This document shows, piece after piece, positions 1 to 7,001 of a stretch of DNA of 37,300 nucleotides. The notes under the pieces are model-generated. The model saw only the letters and a program-made list of their open reading frames with translations. It was not told where the DNA came from and ran no database searches. Source of the stretch: Lachnoclostridium sp. An196 (GTDB lineage Bacteria > Bacillota > Clostridia > Lachnospirales > Lachnospiraceae). Both the position numbers and the translations under genes were made by a program. Where the stretch lies: assembly GCF_002160135.1 (NCBI RefSeq), contig NZ_NFJZ01000018.1, positions 1 through 37,300 of the forward strand, read 5' to 3'. The number at the start of each line of letters is the position of its first letter. The stretch's first letter is position 1.

Positions 1-34
1 CAGGGTATAATAAGAAAAGATCCTGAGAGGATAA

Positions 35-106
35 TCCTCGATAGCTCAATGGTAGAGCACTCGGCTGTTAACCGAGTTGTTGTAGGTTCGAGCCCTACTC
101 GGGGAG
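35..106 (+). tRNA. tRNA-Asn (anticodon GTT)
   Basis: A cloverleaf can be drawn. The acceptor strands are TCCTCGA (35-41) and TCGGGGA (99-105) with discriminator G106. The anticodon GTT lies at 67-69 in a CTCGG/CCGAG stem, and the T arm holds GGTTCGAGCC. CCA is not encoded. It sits 15 nt upstream of tRNA-Cys, so the two are probably cotranscribed. Confidence 0.96.
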
Positions 107-121
107 TTTCTAATTAAATAC

Positions 122-192
122 GGCGACATGGCCAAGTGGTAAGGCAAAGGTCTGCAACACCTATATCACCAGTTCGAATCTGGTTGTCGCCT
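122..192 (+). tRNA. tRNA-Cys (anticodon GCA)
   Basis: The acceptor strands GGCGACA (122-128) and TGTCGCC (185-191) pair, with discriminator T192. The anticodon GCA is at 154-156 and the T loop TTCGAATC is canonical. CCA is not encoded. A hairpin terminator follows within 6 nt, so this is the last gene of a small tRNA operon. Confidence 0.96.
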
Positions 193-197
193 CTTTG

Positions 198-224
198 AAA
201 CCCGAAAGTGATCTTTCGGGTTTT
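198..224 (+). terminator. Rho-independent terminator of the tRNA operon
   Basis: An 11-bp stem AAACCCGAAAG / CTTTCGGGTTT closes a TGAT loop at 209-212 and ends in a short T run. It lies directly after tRNA-Cys. Confidence 0.85.
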
Positions 225-244
225 ATGTTACCTGAAAATATTTG

Positions 245-283
245 CCGGAAACGAAAGAACCTGTTTTGTTTCCGGTATTTTTT
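245..283 (+). terminator. Second hairpin with T-rich tail in the response-regulator leader
   Basis: CCGGAAAC (245-252) pairs with GTTTCCGG (268-275) across a 15-nt loop and is followed by TATTTTTTT. The loop word CCTGTTTT (260-267) can also pair with AAAACAGG (288-295), so an alternative fold exists. It may be a backup terminator or an attenuator. I cannot tell which. Confidence 0.45.
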
Positions 284-360
284 ATATAAAACAGGAAACG
301 CAAACAAATCTTTAACATTTGGGTGATATGATTTGATAAAAGAGTCAGGAGGCATGTAAT

Positions 361-891
361 ATGTTTAAAATACTGCTGGTAGAAGACGATCGGGAGCTGA
401 ATAAAACGGTATGCGCTTATCTGGAACAGAACCAGGAGATTCCGATTCTGTTTATGACGGCGCGGGATGATTTCACGTCTAAACAGAGAGGTTTCCGTTC
501 GGGGATTGACGACTATATGGTAAAGCCGGTGGATCTGGAGGAAATGCTGCTCCGGATCGAGGCATTGCTTCGCAGGGCAAAGATCGCGGTCAGTAAAAAA
601 CTGACGGTAGGAGATGTGTTTCTGGATGCGGAAGAACATACGGCATATCTGAAGGGCGAAGAGATCCCGCTGACAGTCCGGGAGTTCAATCTGATCTATA
701 AGCTTCTGTCTTATCCGAAAAAAACATTCACCAGATCTCAGCTTATGGATGAATTCTGGGACAGCGCTTCTTCTTCCGGTCCGCGAACGGTGGATGTATA
801 TATGACAAAACTGCGGGATAAGTTTTCAGACTGTGACGATTTTGAGATCGTCACAGTGCATGGGCTGGGGTATAAGGCGGTATTGAAATGA
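361..891 (+). CDS. OmpR/PhoB-family response regulator lacking the phosphoacceptor segment
   Basis: This is a 176-residue protein preceded by AGGAGG. Residues 1-24 are the beta1-alpha1 start of a receiver domain, with the acidic pair D9 D10. Residue 25 onward resumes at beta4 (IPILFMTA at 27-34), followed by the conserved Lys in MVKP. The C-terminal half is a complete winged-helix DNA-binding domain, with TVREFNLIYKL, RTVDVYMTKLR and the closing VHGLGYKA. OmpR-family regulators are usually about 225-235 residues. The missing ~50 residues would hold beta2, beta3 and the aspartate phosphorylated by the kinase. The reading frame is kept. Its stop overlaps the kinase start (ATGA), as in an intact operon. 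The DNA-binding half may still work, but phosphorylation control cannot be normal. The deletion is inferred from family architecture. Confidence 0.9.
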   Translation: MFKILLVEDDRELNKTVCAYLEQNQEIPILFMTARDDFTSKQRGFRSGIDDYMVKPVDLEEMLLRIEALLRRAKIAVSKKLTVGDVFLDAEEHTAYLKGEEIPLTVREFNLIYKLLSYPKKTFTRSQLMDEFWDSASSSGPRTVDVYMTKLRDKFSDCDDFEIVTVHGLGYKAVLK

Positions 892-1954
892 AAAAAGGCT
901 GGTTGTTTGCGCTGCGGCGGTATTTTATATTTTTTATTTTGATGGCTTTCATTATTACATGCTGTATGCTGCTTTTTTTAAATACCTTGATGAGAGTAAC
1001 GGGCATAGAGCTTACAGAGGAGAAGATATCGTATGCGGCGCAGATCACATTTGTCAATATCCTGTTTCTGAGCCTGCTGTGTACGATCGCCGACGGGGTG
1101 AGGCGCAGGCTTACTGTGGAGCGTCCTGTACGAAGAATCCTGAAGGCTGCCGAGCAGATTATGGAGGGAGACTTTTCCGTGCGGATTCAGCCGTTTTACG
1201 GGCCGGACAGTGTCAATGAATTTGATGTGATCGTTGATTATTTCAATAAAATGGCACAGGAACTGTCCGGAACGGAGACGCTGCGGATGGATTTTATTGC
1301 CAATGTATCCCATGAATTAAAGACACCGCTGGCTGTGATCCAGAATTACGGCACCATGCTTCAGCGGCCGGGACTTTCAGAAGAAAAACGGATAGAATAC
1401 GCCGGCGCTGTGGCTGACGCGGCGCGCAGACTTGCGAGTCTGATCACCAATATATTGAAATTAAATAAACTGGAAAATCAGCAGATCTATCCGGTGGCGG
1501 AGACCTATGATCTGGGAGAACAGCTCTGCGAATGTCTGTTGTCCTTTGAAAATGCATGGGAGAAAAAAATCTGGAGATCAACACAGACATAGAAGAGGGC
1601 GTTATGGTGGATATGGATGCGGAACTTCTCAGTCTGGTCTGGAATAATCTGTTCTCCAATGCCATCAAATTTACCGAGGCAGGGGGTATGGTAACACTCT
1701 CTCTGAAATCGGAAGGAGAAGATGCGGTTGTACAGGTGACGGACACCGGCTGCGGGATTCAGCCGGAAGTAGGGGCGCATATCTTTGAAAAATTCTACCA
1801 GGGTGATACGTCGCACGCTTCACAGGGAAACGGGCTGGGCCTGGCGCTGGTGAAGCGGGTTGTAGACATTATCGGCGGCGATATCTCGGTCAGCAGCCAG
1901 GTAGGGAAAGGCAGCACATTTACGCTAAAGCTGCGAAAGAAAGGAAAATCATGA
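888..1954 (+). pseudogene. Sensor histidine kinase, frameshifted in an A7 run
   Basis: Two reading frames together make one kinase. The first (888-1592) has two membrane segments near residues 10-32 and 48-65, a HAMP region (VERPVRRILKAAEQI) and the H box VSHELKTP. The second carries the ATPase domain, with N box WNNLFSNAIKFT, G1 DTGCGI, F box FEKFYQGD and G2 GNGLGLALV. It ends at 1954. The frame changes by -1 at the A7 run 1563-1569. An eighth A would restore an uninterrupted WEKKNLEI reading. No other domain is missing. It follows the response regulator by a 4-nt overlap and is the presumed cognate kinase. It could be a true mutation, a sequencing error in the homopolymer, or a phase-variable tract. 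Confidence 0.88.
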
Positions 1955-2334
1955 TGGAAAATAAAAAAGAAACTTTTGAATATACCTATTCGGCAAAACA
2001 ACAGCAGGAAATAGAGAATATCCGGAAGAAATATCTGCCGAAGGAAGAAGACAAGATGGAGCAGCTGCGGAGACTGGACCGGAGCGCCACGAAAAAGGGA
2101 ACTATGGTGTCGATTATTCTGGGAACTGTGAGCACCCTGATTCTGGGAGTGGGGATGTGCTGTACCATGGTCTGGTCGGAAAACTGGTTTGTTCCGGGGA
2201 TCATCATAGGTTTTACAGGGATTGCCGGAATCGCTGCCTCTTATCCGTTATACCGTTCTATTACGCGAAGGGAACGCAAAAAACTGGCTCCGCAGATCCT
2301 GAAGCTGACGGAGGAACTGTCGAAGCCAGAGTAG
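1951..2334 (+). CDS. Small two-helix membrane protein of the two-component operon
   Basis: This is a 127-residue protein whose ATG overlaps the kinase stop (ATGATGG at 1951-1957), so it is translationally coupled. Residues 1-48 are charged and helical (KQQQEIENIRKKYLP). Two hydrophobic segments follow at about 52-72 and 79-98, separated by a short loop, and then a basic tail (RRERKK). I recall similar proteins in Lachnospiraceae as uncharacterised membrane proteins with unhelpful automatic names. No catalytic motif is visible. The position suggests a role linked to the adjacent signalling pair, but this is only context. Confidence 0.8.
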   Translation: MMENKKETFEYTYSAKQQQEIENIRKKYLPKEEDKMEQLRRLDRSATKKGTMVSIILGTVSTLILGVGMCCTMVWSENWFVPGIIIGFTGIAGIAASYPLYRSITRRERKKLAPQILKLTEELSKPE

Positions 2335-2338
2335 TGGG

Positions 2339-2692
2339 TTATAAGATATTAAGACTGGAGATCCAGTCGGCAAGATCACTTTGCGCGTCGGCTGCATGAT
2401 TGCGGGAGACGGAAAGCCCGTTGTCCAGCACGGTTCCGCCGGTCAGATCAGCGATCTGCCGTGCCGCTTCTTCGGTATTTCCCGTGTTGGAAAAATATGC
2501 GATCAGGATATTCTGAGCGGAGGAGTCATTGTCGGAAGGAGCGGCATCTGTTTCCGGGGCGGTGCTCGCCGGAAACGCCGCGCTGGTGCTTCTGCTGGAG
2601 AAAACGCCTCTGAACGAATATGGACTGTCCGATAAAAGAGTAGAAAAACTTTCCTGAGATATATTGACGCAAAGATATTGATATGATATCAT
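2339..2692 (-). pseudogene. Flavodoxin-like protein with internal deletion
   Basis: On the minus strand, a Ser/Thr/Pro-rich stretch leads into NILIAYFSNTGNTEEAA, the FMN phosphate-binding loop that opens a flavodoxin domain. About 12 residues later the sequence jumps to VLDNGLSVSRNHA...WISSLN, the C-terminal helix region of the family. About 95-100 central residues that normally contain the FMN ring-binding loops are absent, so cofactor binding is not expected. The reading frame is preserved. No signal peptide or lipobox remains, although secreted relatives have one. The apparent ATG at 2690-2692 lies inside the divergent operon's -10 region, so the 5' end looks damaged too. The gene faces the two-component operon tail to tail. 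Confidence 0.75.
2664..2692 (+). promoter_or_regulatory. Promoter of the SPFH operon
   Basis: TTGACG (2664-2669) and TATCAT (2687-2692) are separated by 17 bp, 28 bp upstream of the SPFH start. A palindrome covers the -10 element. Confidence 0.7.
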
Positions 2693-2707
2693 TTTAATAT
2701 CATATCA
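2679..2707. promoter_or_regulatory. Palindromic operator candidate over the SPFH promoter
   Basis: TGATATGATAT (2679-2689) and ATATCATATCA (2697-2707) form a perfect 11-bp inverted repeat around a 7-bp spacer. It covers the -10 and probable start of transcription and ends at the ribosome site. The second gene of the operon encodes a ribbon-helix-helix protein, a class that usually binds such sites to repress its own promoter. Confidence 0.65.
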
Positions 2708-2719
2708 GGAGGCGTAAAT

Positions 2720-3736
2720 ATGCAGGAAAAGATTTTGAAAAATAAGAAAAACGGAATGGCGATGCTGATTTTGTGGGTGCTGGTGTACGCGGCGGCTTTG
2801 GCGGGGACCATTTTCAGCGCGATCATGGTGGACAATGAAGGAGGAGCCGGATTTATCGCGTTGATGGTGATCTGTATCATCTGGCTGGCAGTGGGCTGGC
2901 TGCCGTTTCTGGGCCTGAAGATTCTGAAACCGCAGGAAGCTCTGGTACTGACTCTTTTCGGTAAATACGTAGGGACACTGAAAGAGGAAGGATTTTACTA
3001 TGTGAATCCGTTCTGTTCGGCAGTCAACCCGGCGGCAAAGACCAGACTGAACCAGAGCGGCGATGTGAATCCGGGAACCGCAGTGCTTCAGGCAGGACAC
3101 GCGGCCGCTGCGGAGACATCCGGAAAGAAGATCTCTCTGAAGATCATGACCCTGAATAATAACCGGCAGAAGATCAACGACTGTCTGGGCAATCCGGTGG
3201 AGATCGGGATCGCGGTGATGTGGCGTGTGGTGGATACGGCGAAGGCGGTCTTCAGCGTAGACAATTATAAAGAATATTTATCTTTGCAGTGCGACAGCGC
3301 GCTCAGAAATATTGTCCGCATCTATCCCTACGATACGGCGCCCGATGTGGATACCACAGGAGACGGGATTGCCGACGAGGGCAGCTTAAGAGGCTCCAGC
3401 GAGGTGGTGGCGGCCAGAATCCGGGATGAGATCCAGCAGAAGGTGGCAGGCGCCGGACTGGAGATCCTGGAGGCGAGGATTACTTATCTGGCATACGCGC
3501 CGGAAATTGCCGCGGTGATGTTGCAGAGACAGCAGGCATCTGCTATCATAGATGCAAGGAAAATGATCGTGGACGGAGCGGTAGGTATGGTAGAGCTTGC
3601 GCTGGAGCGCCTGAATGAAAAAAATGTGGTGACGCTGGATGAGGAGAGAAAGGCGGCGATGGTCTCCAATCTCCTGGTAGTATTGTGCGGCAATCACGAT
3701 GCTCAGCCGGTCGTCAACTCGGGAAGCCTGTACTAA
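2720..3736 (+). CDS. SPFH / band-7 domain membrane protein
   Basis: This is a 338-residue protein with AGGAGG 8 nt before its ATG. Two hydrophobic segments lie at about 12-35 and 44-66. An SPFH domain follows: KPQEALVLTLFGKYVGTLKEEGFYYVNPF, the VEIGIAVMWRVVDTAKAVF strand, and the helical part with LRNIVRIYPYD, then IRDEIQQKVAGAGLEILEARITYLAYAPEIAAVMLQRQQA. These are typical of the flotillin/prohibitin superfamily, which forms membrane scaffolds or rings. It is full length. A ribbon-helix-helix gene follows after 1 nt and an uncharacterised membrane protein after that, a grouping I recall from other Clostridia. The cellular role is not established. A near copy of its 3' coding end occurs at 4768-4809. 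Confidence 0.9.
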   Translation: MQEKILKNKKNGMAMLILWVLVYAAALAGTIFSAIMVDNEGGAGFIALMVICIIWLAVGWLPFLGLKILKPQEALVLTLFGKYVGTLKEEGFYYVNPFCSAVNPAAKTRLNQSGDVNPGTAVLQAGHAAAAETSGKKISLKIMTLNNNRQKINDCLGNPVEIGIAVMWRVVDTAKAVFSVDNYKEYLSLQCDSALRNIVRIYPYDTAPDVDTTGDGIADEGSLRGSSEVVAARIRDEIQQKVAGAGLEILEARITYLAYAPEIAAVMLQRQQASAIIDARKMIVDGAVGMVELALERLNEKNVVTLDEERKAAMVSNLLVVLCGNHDAQPVVNSGSLY

Positions 3737-3737
3737 G

Positions 3738-3941
3738 ATGGCAGATTCCCCGAAGAAACAGATTCCGCTTCGCCTTTCCGAAAAATTGTACCGTGACATT
3801 GCCGCCTGGGCGGAGGATGATTTCCGTTCGGTCAACGGGCAGATCGAATACCTGCTGACAGAGTGTGTGCGGCAGAGGAAAAAGAACGGGAAGTATGTCT
3901 CGGAAGAACTGGATAAACCGCTGGACATACATATTGAGTGA
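3738..3941 (+). CDS. Ribbon-helix-helix (Arc/CopG-like) DNA-binding protein
   Basis: This is a 67-residue protein that starts 1 nt after the SPFH stop. The sequence KKQIPLRLSEKLYRDIAAW gives the short DNA-contacting strand (IPLRL), followed by two helices ending in SVNGQIEYLLTECVRQRKK, the usual shape of an Arc-type repressor. An upstream in-frame start at 3699 lies inside the SPFH gene and is not needed. It probably acts as a dimer that represses its own operon through the palindrome at 2679-2707. That is inference from fold and position. Automatic annotation sometimes calls relatives PTS ascorbate components, which the sequence does not support. Confidence 0.82.
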   Translation: MADSPKKQIPLRLSEKLYRDIAAWAEDDFRSVNGQIEYLLTECVRQRKKNGKYVSEELDKPLDIHIE

Positions 3942-3973
3942 TCAGCTTTGCAGAAAGGGAAGAATCTTAAGGC

Positions 3974-4765
3974 ATGAAGATCTGGGTGTCTCCGGACAAA
4001 GAAAAAAACAGATACAGGGGCGGTGCCGCTCTGAAAGCAGCAGGCATTGCGGTTGTGATGATGGCGCTGACAGTGATTACTGTCGCGCTGTCTTTTTTCC
4101 TGTCCGCTTCTTTCGGAATTTCCAGAGAACAGATTCTTATGACAGGATGCATCCTGACGGTCCTTTTCGGGGTCTGGCTGTCCGTCCGGCTGGGGAACCG
4201 GGTCCTGCGGGACGCGCAGATCTTTTTCACCGATGACGACGGGCGCCTGTATGTTCTGGACGCGCGTCTGTTCATACAGTACAGGCGGGGCTTTCCGGGT
4301 TTCGCGCGGATGGATCGGGATATGCGGAAGGAAAAAGAAGCAATCCTGCAGCAGATGAGAAAAGAACATCTGATGCCTGCCGGGGCAGTGGAGATCGTGA
4401 AAGTAGACAGTATGCGGGAACGAAGCCGGAATTACTCGCTGGTCTGCCGGGTAAAATACGGTCACGGGGGTACGGGAAGGCGTACTTATCTCCTGGCAAA
4501 AGGTTATGAAGATGAGCGTGGACTTTTGTGGGAACTGGAACGGAGAAAATCCTGGCAGCCGGCGCTGGAAATGAGAAAAGACCATACGTCCGCGTATATC
4601 CTGATCAGTGTCCTGCTTTTCGCAGTGTGTACCGGTCTCTGTATCCTGAGCCATCCGTCGGTGGCGTATCTGCCGCAGACCATTTATTTTCCATGTCTGG
4701 GACTGGATTTTGTTTTTATCTGGATATTGGTGTACCTGGTTATAAAGCGGCGGCGCGGGGAGTAG
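3974..4765 (+). CDS. Uncharacterised multi-pass membrane protein
   Basis: This is a 263-residue protein. Hydrophobic segments lie near 21-44, 54-70, 207-225 and 235-257. The central soluble part (about residues 75-200) is rich in charge and contains DDDGRLYVLDARLF and a long basic helix RMDRDMRKEKEAILQQMRKE. The gene follows the ribbon-helix-helix gene by 32 nt and is probably in the same transcript. I do not recognise a family motif. Its constant company with an SPFH protein would fit a partner in the same membrane assembly, but nothing in the sequence proves this. Confidence 0.75.
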   Translation: MKIWVSPDKEKNRYRGGAALKAAGIAVVMMALTVITVALSFFLSASFGISREQILMTGCILTVLFGVWLSVRLGNRVLRDAQIFFTDDDGRLYVLDARLFIQYRRGFPGFARMDRDMRKEKEAILQQMRKEHLMPAGAVEIVKVDSMRERSRNYSLVCRVKYGHGGTGRRTYLLAKGYEDERGLLWELERRKSWQPALEMRKDHTSAYILISVLLFAVCTGLCILSHPSVAYLPQTIYFPCLGLDFVFIWILVYLVIKRRRGE

Positions 4766-4767
4766 TA

Positions 4768-4809
4768 TGACGCTGGATGAGGAGAGTAAGACGGCGATGG
4801 TCTCCAATC
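4768..4809 (+). repeat. 42-bp near-copy of the SPFH gene 3' region (other copy 3630-3671)
   Basis: Bases 4768-4809 match 3630-3671 at 40 of 42 positions, and both encode (V/M)TLDEE..AMVSN. The copy begins 3 nt after the membrane-protein stop, and the similarity stops abruptly at 4809. It looks like the remnant of a second SPFH-type gene or of a duplication, now fused to unrelated sequence. The 4810-4949 stretch shows no gene I can support. Confidence 0.85.
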
Positions 4810-4949
4810 GCCAATCCACGAAAGCTGATGCGACAATGCTGAAGTTACTGATACATAACATTGATAAAATAGGGACCGTTAATAAGCGTTTTTTGAGGAT
4901 TAAATGCGTATTTTCATCATCCATATCAGCATATTTTAAAAATAATTCG

Positions 4950-4978
4950 TTGTTATTTATCGAAAAATTGATTATACT
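4950..4978 (+). promoter_or_regulatory. Promoter of the toxin-antitoxin pair
   Basis: TTGTTA (4950-4955) and TATACT (4973-4978) are 17 bp apart, 33 nt before the antitoxin ATG. Confidence 0.7.
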
Positions 4979-5011
4979 ATTGATGAGAAAAGATGAAAGG
5001 AGTAGATGCAC

Positions 5012-5191
5012 ATGGCAACACAGAGTATTAAAAAGAACATTGTAATCCATGACAAAGACTCCGCTACCGCTTTTGTGGAGGCACTGGAAAAGGCCGCAGC
5101 CATTGCGACGAAACCTGTTTCCCGTAACTATAGCGTAAAGGAATTAAAAGGAACTGAAAATATTAAAGCTTTTTTCGGAGATAAACTATAA
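5012..5191 (+). CDS. Putative antitoxin of a GNAT-type toxin-antitoxin pair
   Basis: This is a 59-residue protein. ATG 5012 is chosen over ATG 5006 because AAAGGAG (4996-5002) lies 9 nt before it and only 3 nt before the other. The sequence is a charged N-terminal strand (KKNIVIHDKDSA), a helix AFVEALEKAAAIA, and an extended C-terminal tail with VKELKGTENIKAFFG. It is not a classical ribbon-helix-helix protein. I recall such small proteins directly upstream of GNAT acetyltransferase toxins in Clostridia. The stop overlaps the toxin start (TAATG), as expected for a coupled pair. It is intact although its partner is broken. Function is inferred from the neighbour. Confidence 0.7.
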   Translation: MATQSIKKNIVIHDKDSATAFVEALEKAAAIATKPVSRNYSVKELKGTENIKAFFGDKL

Positions 5192-5387
5192 TGGATTATA
5201 TAGAGCTGAATCTTTTAGAAATGCTCGACATATACGGAGAGGATAAGCTGCAGTCTATCCTCTCCCGTTTCATATGTCCCCAAAATATAGATGTGGAAAA
5301 TTTTATACAGTCAAAGGCTATTGGCTTTGCCCGACAGCGGCTTGCAATGACCTATTGGTACAGATGCTGAAATATTTCAGAGACTAG
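5191..5387 (+). pseudogene. GNAT-family toxin reduced to its two ends
   Basis: The frame from ATG 5191 encodes MDYIELNLLEML...ILSRFICPQNIDVENFI...AMTY, the N-terminal part of GNAT toxins found beside such antitoxins. It stops at 5370 after 59 residues. In the next frame, TTG at 5355 onward reads LVQMLKYFRD and stops at 5385-5387, which resembles the C-terminus of the same family. About 100 central residues, including the acetyl-CoA binding segment, are gone. The junction is TATTGG (5353-5358). One more T would join both ends in frame as TYLVQML. This gene cannot make an active acetyltransferase. The assignment rests on recalled family ends rather than an alignment. Confidence 0.72.
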
Positions 5388-5438
5388 AAAAGAGGAAGAT
5401 GTCTGCTCTAAGTAAACAAAATATCTTCCTCTTTTTTA
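5388..5438 (+). terminator. Terminator after the toxin remnant
   Basis: AAAAGAGGAAGAT (5388-5400) pairs with ATCTTCCTCTTTT (5423-5435) across a 22-nt loop and runs into T-rich sequence. Between here and 5583 I see no gene. Confidence 0.8.
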
Positions 5439-5583
5439 TTTCCTTCTTCGTTCCATTTCTTCTTCCGCACCATCTGTAGCAAAGGCTTCCCGCTCTTTCT
5501 GGCAAGGCCAATAAAACCGTCCGGGACTGCCGGATGGGAGGTGTATGGGATTACAAAAATCCTTTCTAAGAAATGGCGGCATA

Positions 5584-5612
5584 TTGATTTGTGTATGGTC
5601 TCATGATAAGAT
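5584..5612 (+). promoter_or_regulatory. Promoter of the flippase gene
   Basis: TTGATT (5584-5589) and TAAGAT (5607-5612) have a 17-bp spacer, and an upstream TG gives an extended -10. Confidence 0.6.
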
Positions 5613-5673
5613 AAATAAAGTTCTTCACGGGAAGAATTGCCTCTAACGTAATGAATTGAAGGTTGCCTGAGAG

Positions 5674-6984
5674 ATGAAGCTTTTAAAAAAAGACAGTGAT
5701 TTTATAAAAATATTATCAAACACGGCATGGATGGTATTCGACAAAGTATTTCTGCTGGTGCTGAGCCTGTTTGTCTCCGTAAAGATCGCCAATCATTACG
5801 GAGCGCTGGGATATGGCTCGTATCAGTACGCGGTCAGCATTGTGGCTGTTTTTGAGATCCTGACCACATTTGTGGACGGCCGGGTGGTGAAGAAAAAGTA
5901 CCTGGACCATGACCCGGAGACCGTGGTGCTGACAGGAACCATGGCCCGGATTCTGCTCTCGGTATTTTCTATTTTAATGGGAATCGTCTTTATTCTGATC
6001 TACAGGGACGGTCCGGAATTTACCGTGATCTTTATGCTGCTTCTGATCAATATGGCGCTGGGCAGCATCAAGTTCGGAATGGCGAACCGTTTCGAGTATC
6101 TGATGAAGTCGAAAAAAGTGGTGATCGCGTCCGATCTGGCGGCATTGACCGCGTCGGTGCTTCAGCTGGTTGCGGTACAGTATTCCTGGCCGCTTACCGC
6201 GCTGGCGCTGATCGCGCTTACCTCGACGCTGATCAGCTTTTTCATCATCTGGATACAGTATAAAGCAGAATTCGGCCGTTTAAAGCCGGAGCTTCTGGAC
6301 AAAGACCTGCTGAAACATATGCTGAAAGAGAGCTTCCCCCTGGGGATAGCCGGTTCCTGCGGCGTGATATATACCCGGTGCGACAGCATCATGCTGGGAG
6401 CCATGATGACTTCCGCGGAGGTGGGGATTTATTCCATTTCTGTCAGCCTGATCAATATTGTGCAGATCGCCATCGCGCCGATCCGAGAATCGGTATTTCC
6501 CATGCTGCTGCATCTGTATGACTCTGACCGGAAGCAGTATGCGGAGCGGTATATACAGATCTCCAGTATCCTGACCTGGGTCTACATCGCAGGCGTTGCT
6601 TTTTCTTTCGTAATACTGCCGTACGCGTTCCGCTTCCTGAATGAGGAATACGCGCAGGCATTTCCGGTATACCGGCTTCATGTGCTGGGAACCTTTTTCA
6701 TGTATAACGCGGCTCTCCGCGCCGGACACTTTACGGTGATTAACCGGAGCAGCATTCTGACCTGGTCACAGATCGTCAGCGTGATAGCCAATGTAGTAAT
6801 GAACTTTTTTATGATTCAGGTATGGGGAATGTACGGAGCGGCCCTGGCAACTGTGATTACGCAGGCGGCGTCCCTGATGTTTATCAACCTGTTTTTCCAG
6901 AAAGAAGGACGGGAAGTATTTATGTGGCAGGTGAAGGCGCTGAATCCTCTCTGCATTTTCAGATTTCTGAAATCAGTCAGGTGA
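5674..6984 (+). CDS. Polysaccharide flippase of the MOP/Wzx family
   Basis: This is a 436-residue protein made almost entirely of membrane helices, roughly twelve. It opens with FIKILSNTAWMVFDKVFLLVLSLFVSVKIANHYGALGYGSYQYA, the usual start of oligosaccharide flippases (Polysacc_synt fold), where the YGALGYGSY-type loop is conserved. Such proteins move lipid-linked sugars across the cytoplasmic membrane. No glycosyltransferase genes lie beside it, so the substrate cannot be predicted and this is an orphan flippase rather than part of a capsule locus. A weak AAGG lies 11 nt before the ATG. The next gene begins 17 nt after its stop. Confidence 0.88.
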   Translation: MKLLKKDSDFIKILSNTAWMVFDKVFLLVLSLFVSVKIANHYGALGYGSYQYAVSIVAVFEILTTFVDGRVVKKKYLDHDPETVVLTGTMARILLSVFSILMGIVFILIYRDGPEFTVIFMLLLINMALGSIKFGMANRFEYLMKSKKVVIASDLAALTASVLQLVAVQYSWPLTALALIALTSTLISFFIIWIQYKAEFGRLKPELLDKDLLKHMLKESFPLGIAGSCGVIYTRCDSIMLGAMMTSAEVGIYSISVSLINIVQIAIAPIRESVFPMLLHLYDSDRKQYAERYIQISSILTWVYIAGVAFSFVILPYAFRFLNEEYAQAFPVYRLHVLGTFFMYNAALRAGHFTVINRSSILTWSQIVSVIANVVMNFFMIQVWGMYGAALATVITQAASLMFINLFFQKEGREVFMWQVKALNPLCIFRFLKSVR

Positions 6985-7001
6985 GGACGGCGGAAGTAAA
7001 G

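Noticed and set aside
3386-5050. 554-codon open frame on the minus strand
   Set aside because: It runs antisense across the SPFH, ribbon-helix-helix and membrane genes, has no family motif and no ribosome site, and is explained by codon bias of the real genes.
5440-5583. Possible gene between the toxin remnant and the flippase promoter
   Set aside because: Only tiny frames without ribosome sites occur. One small GC hairpin near 5515-5545 is not enough for a call.
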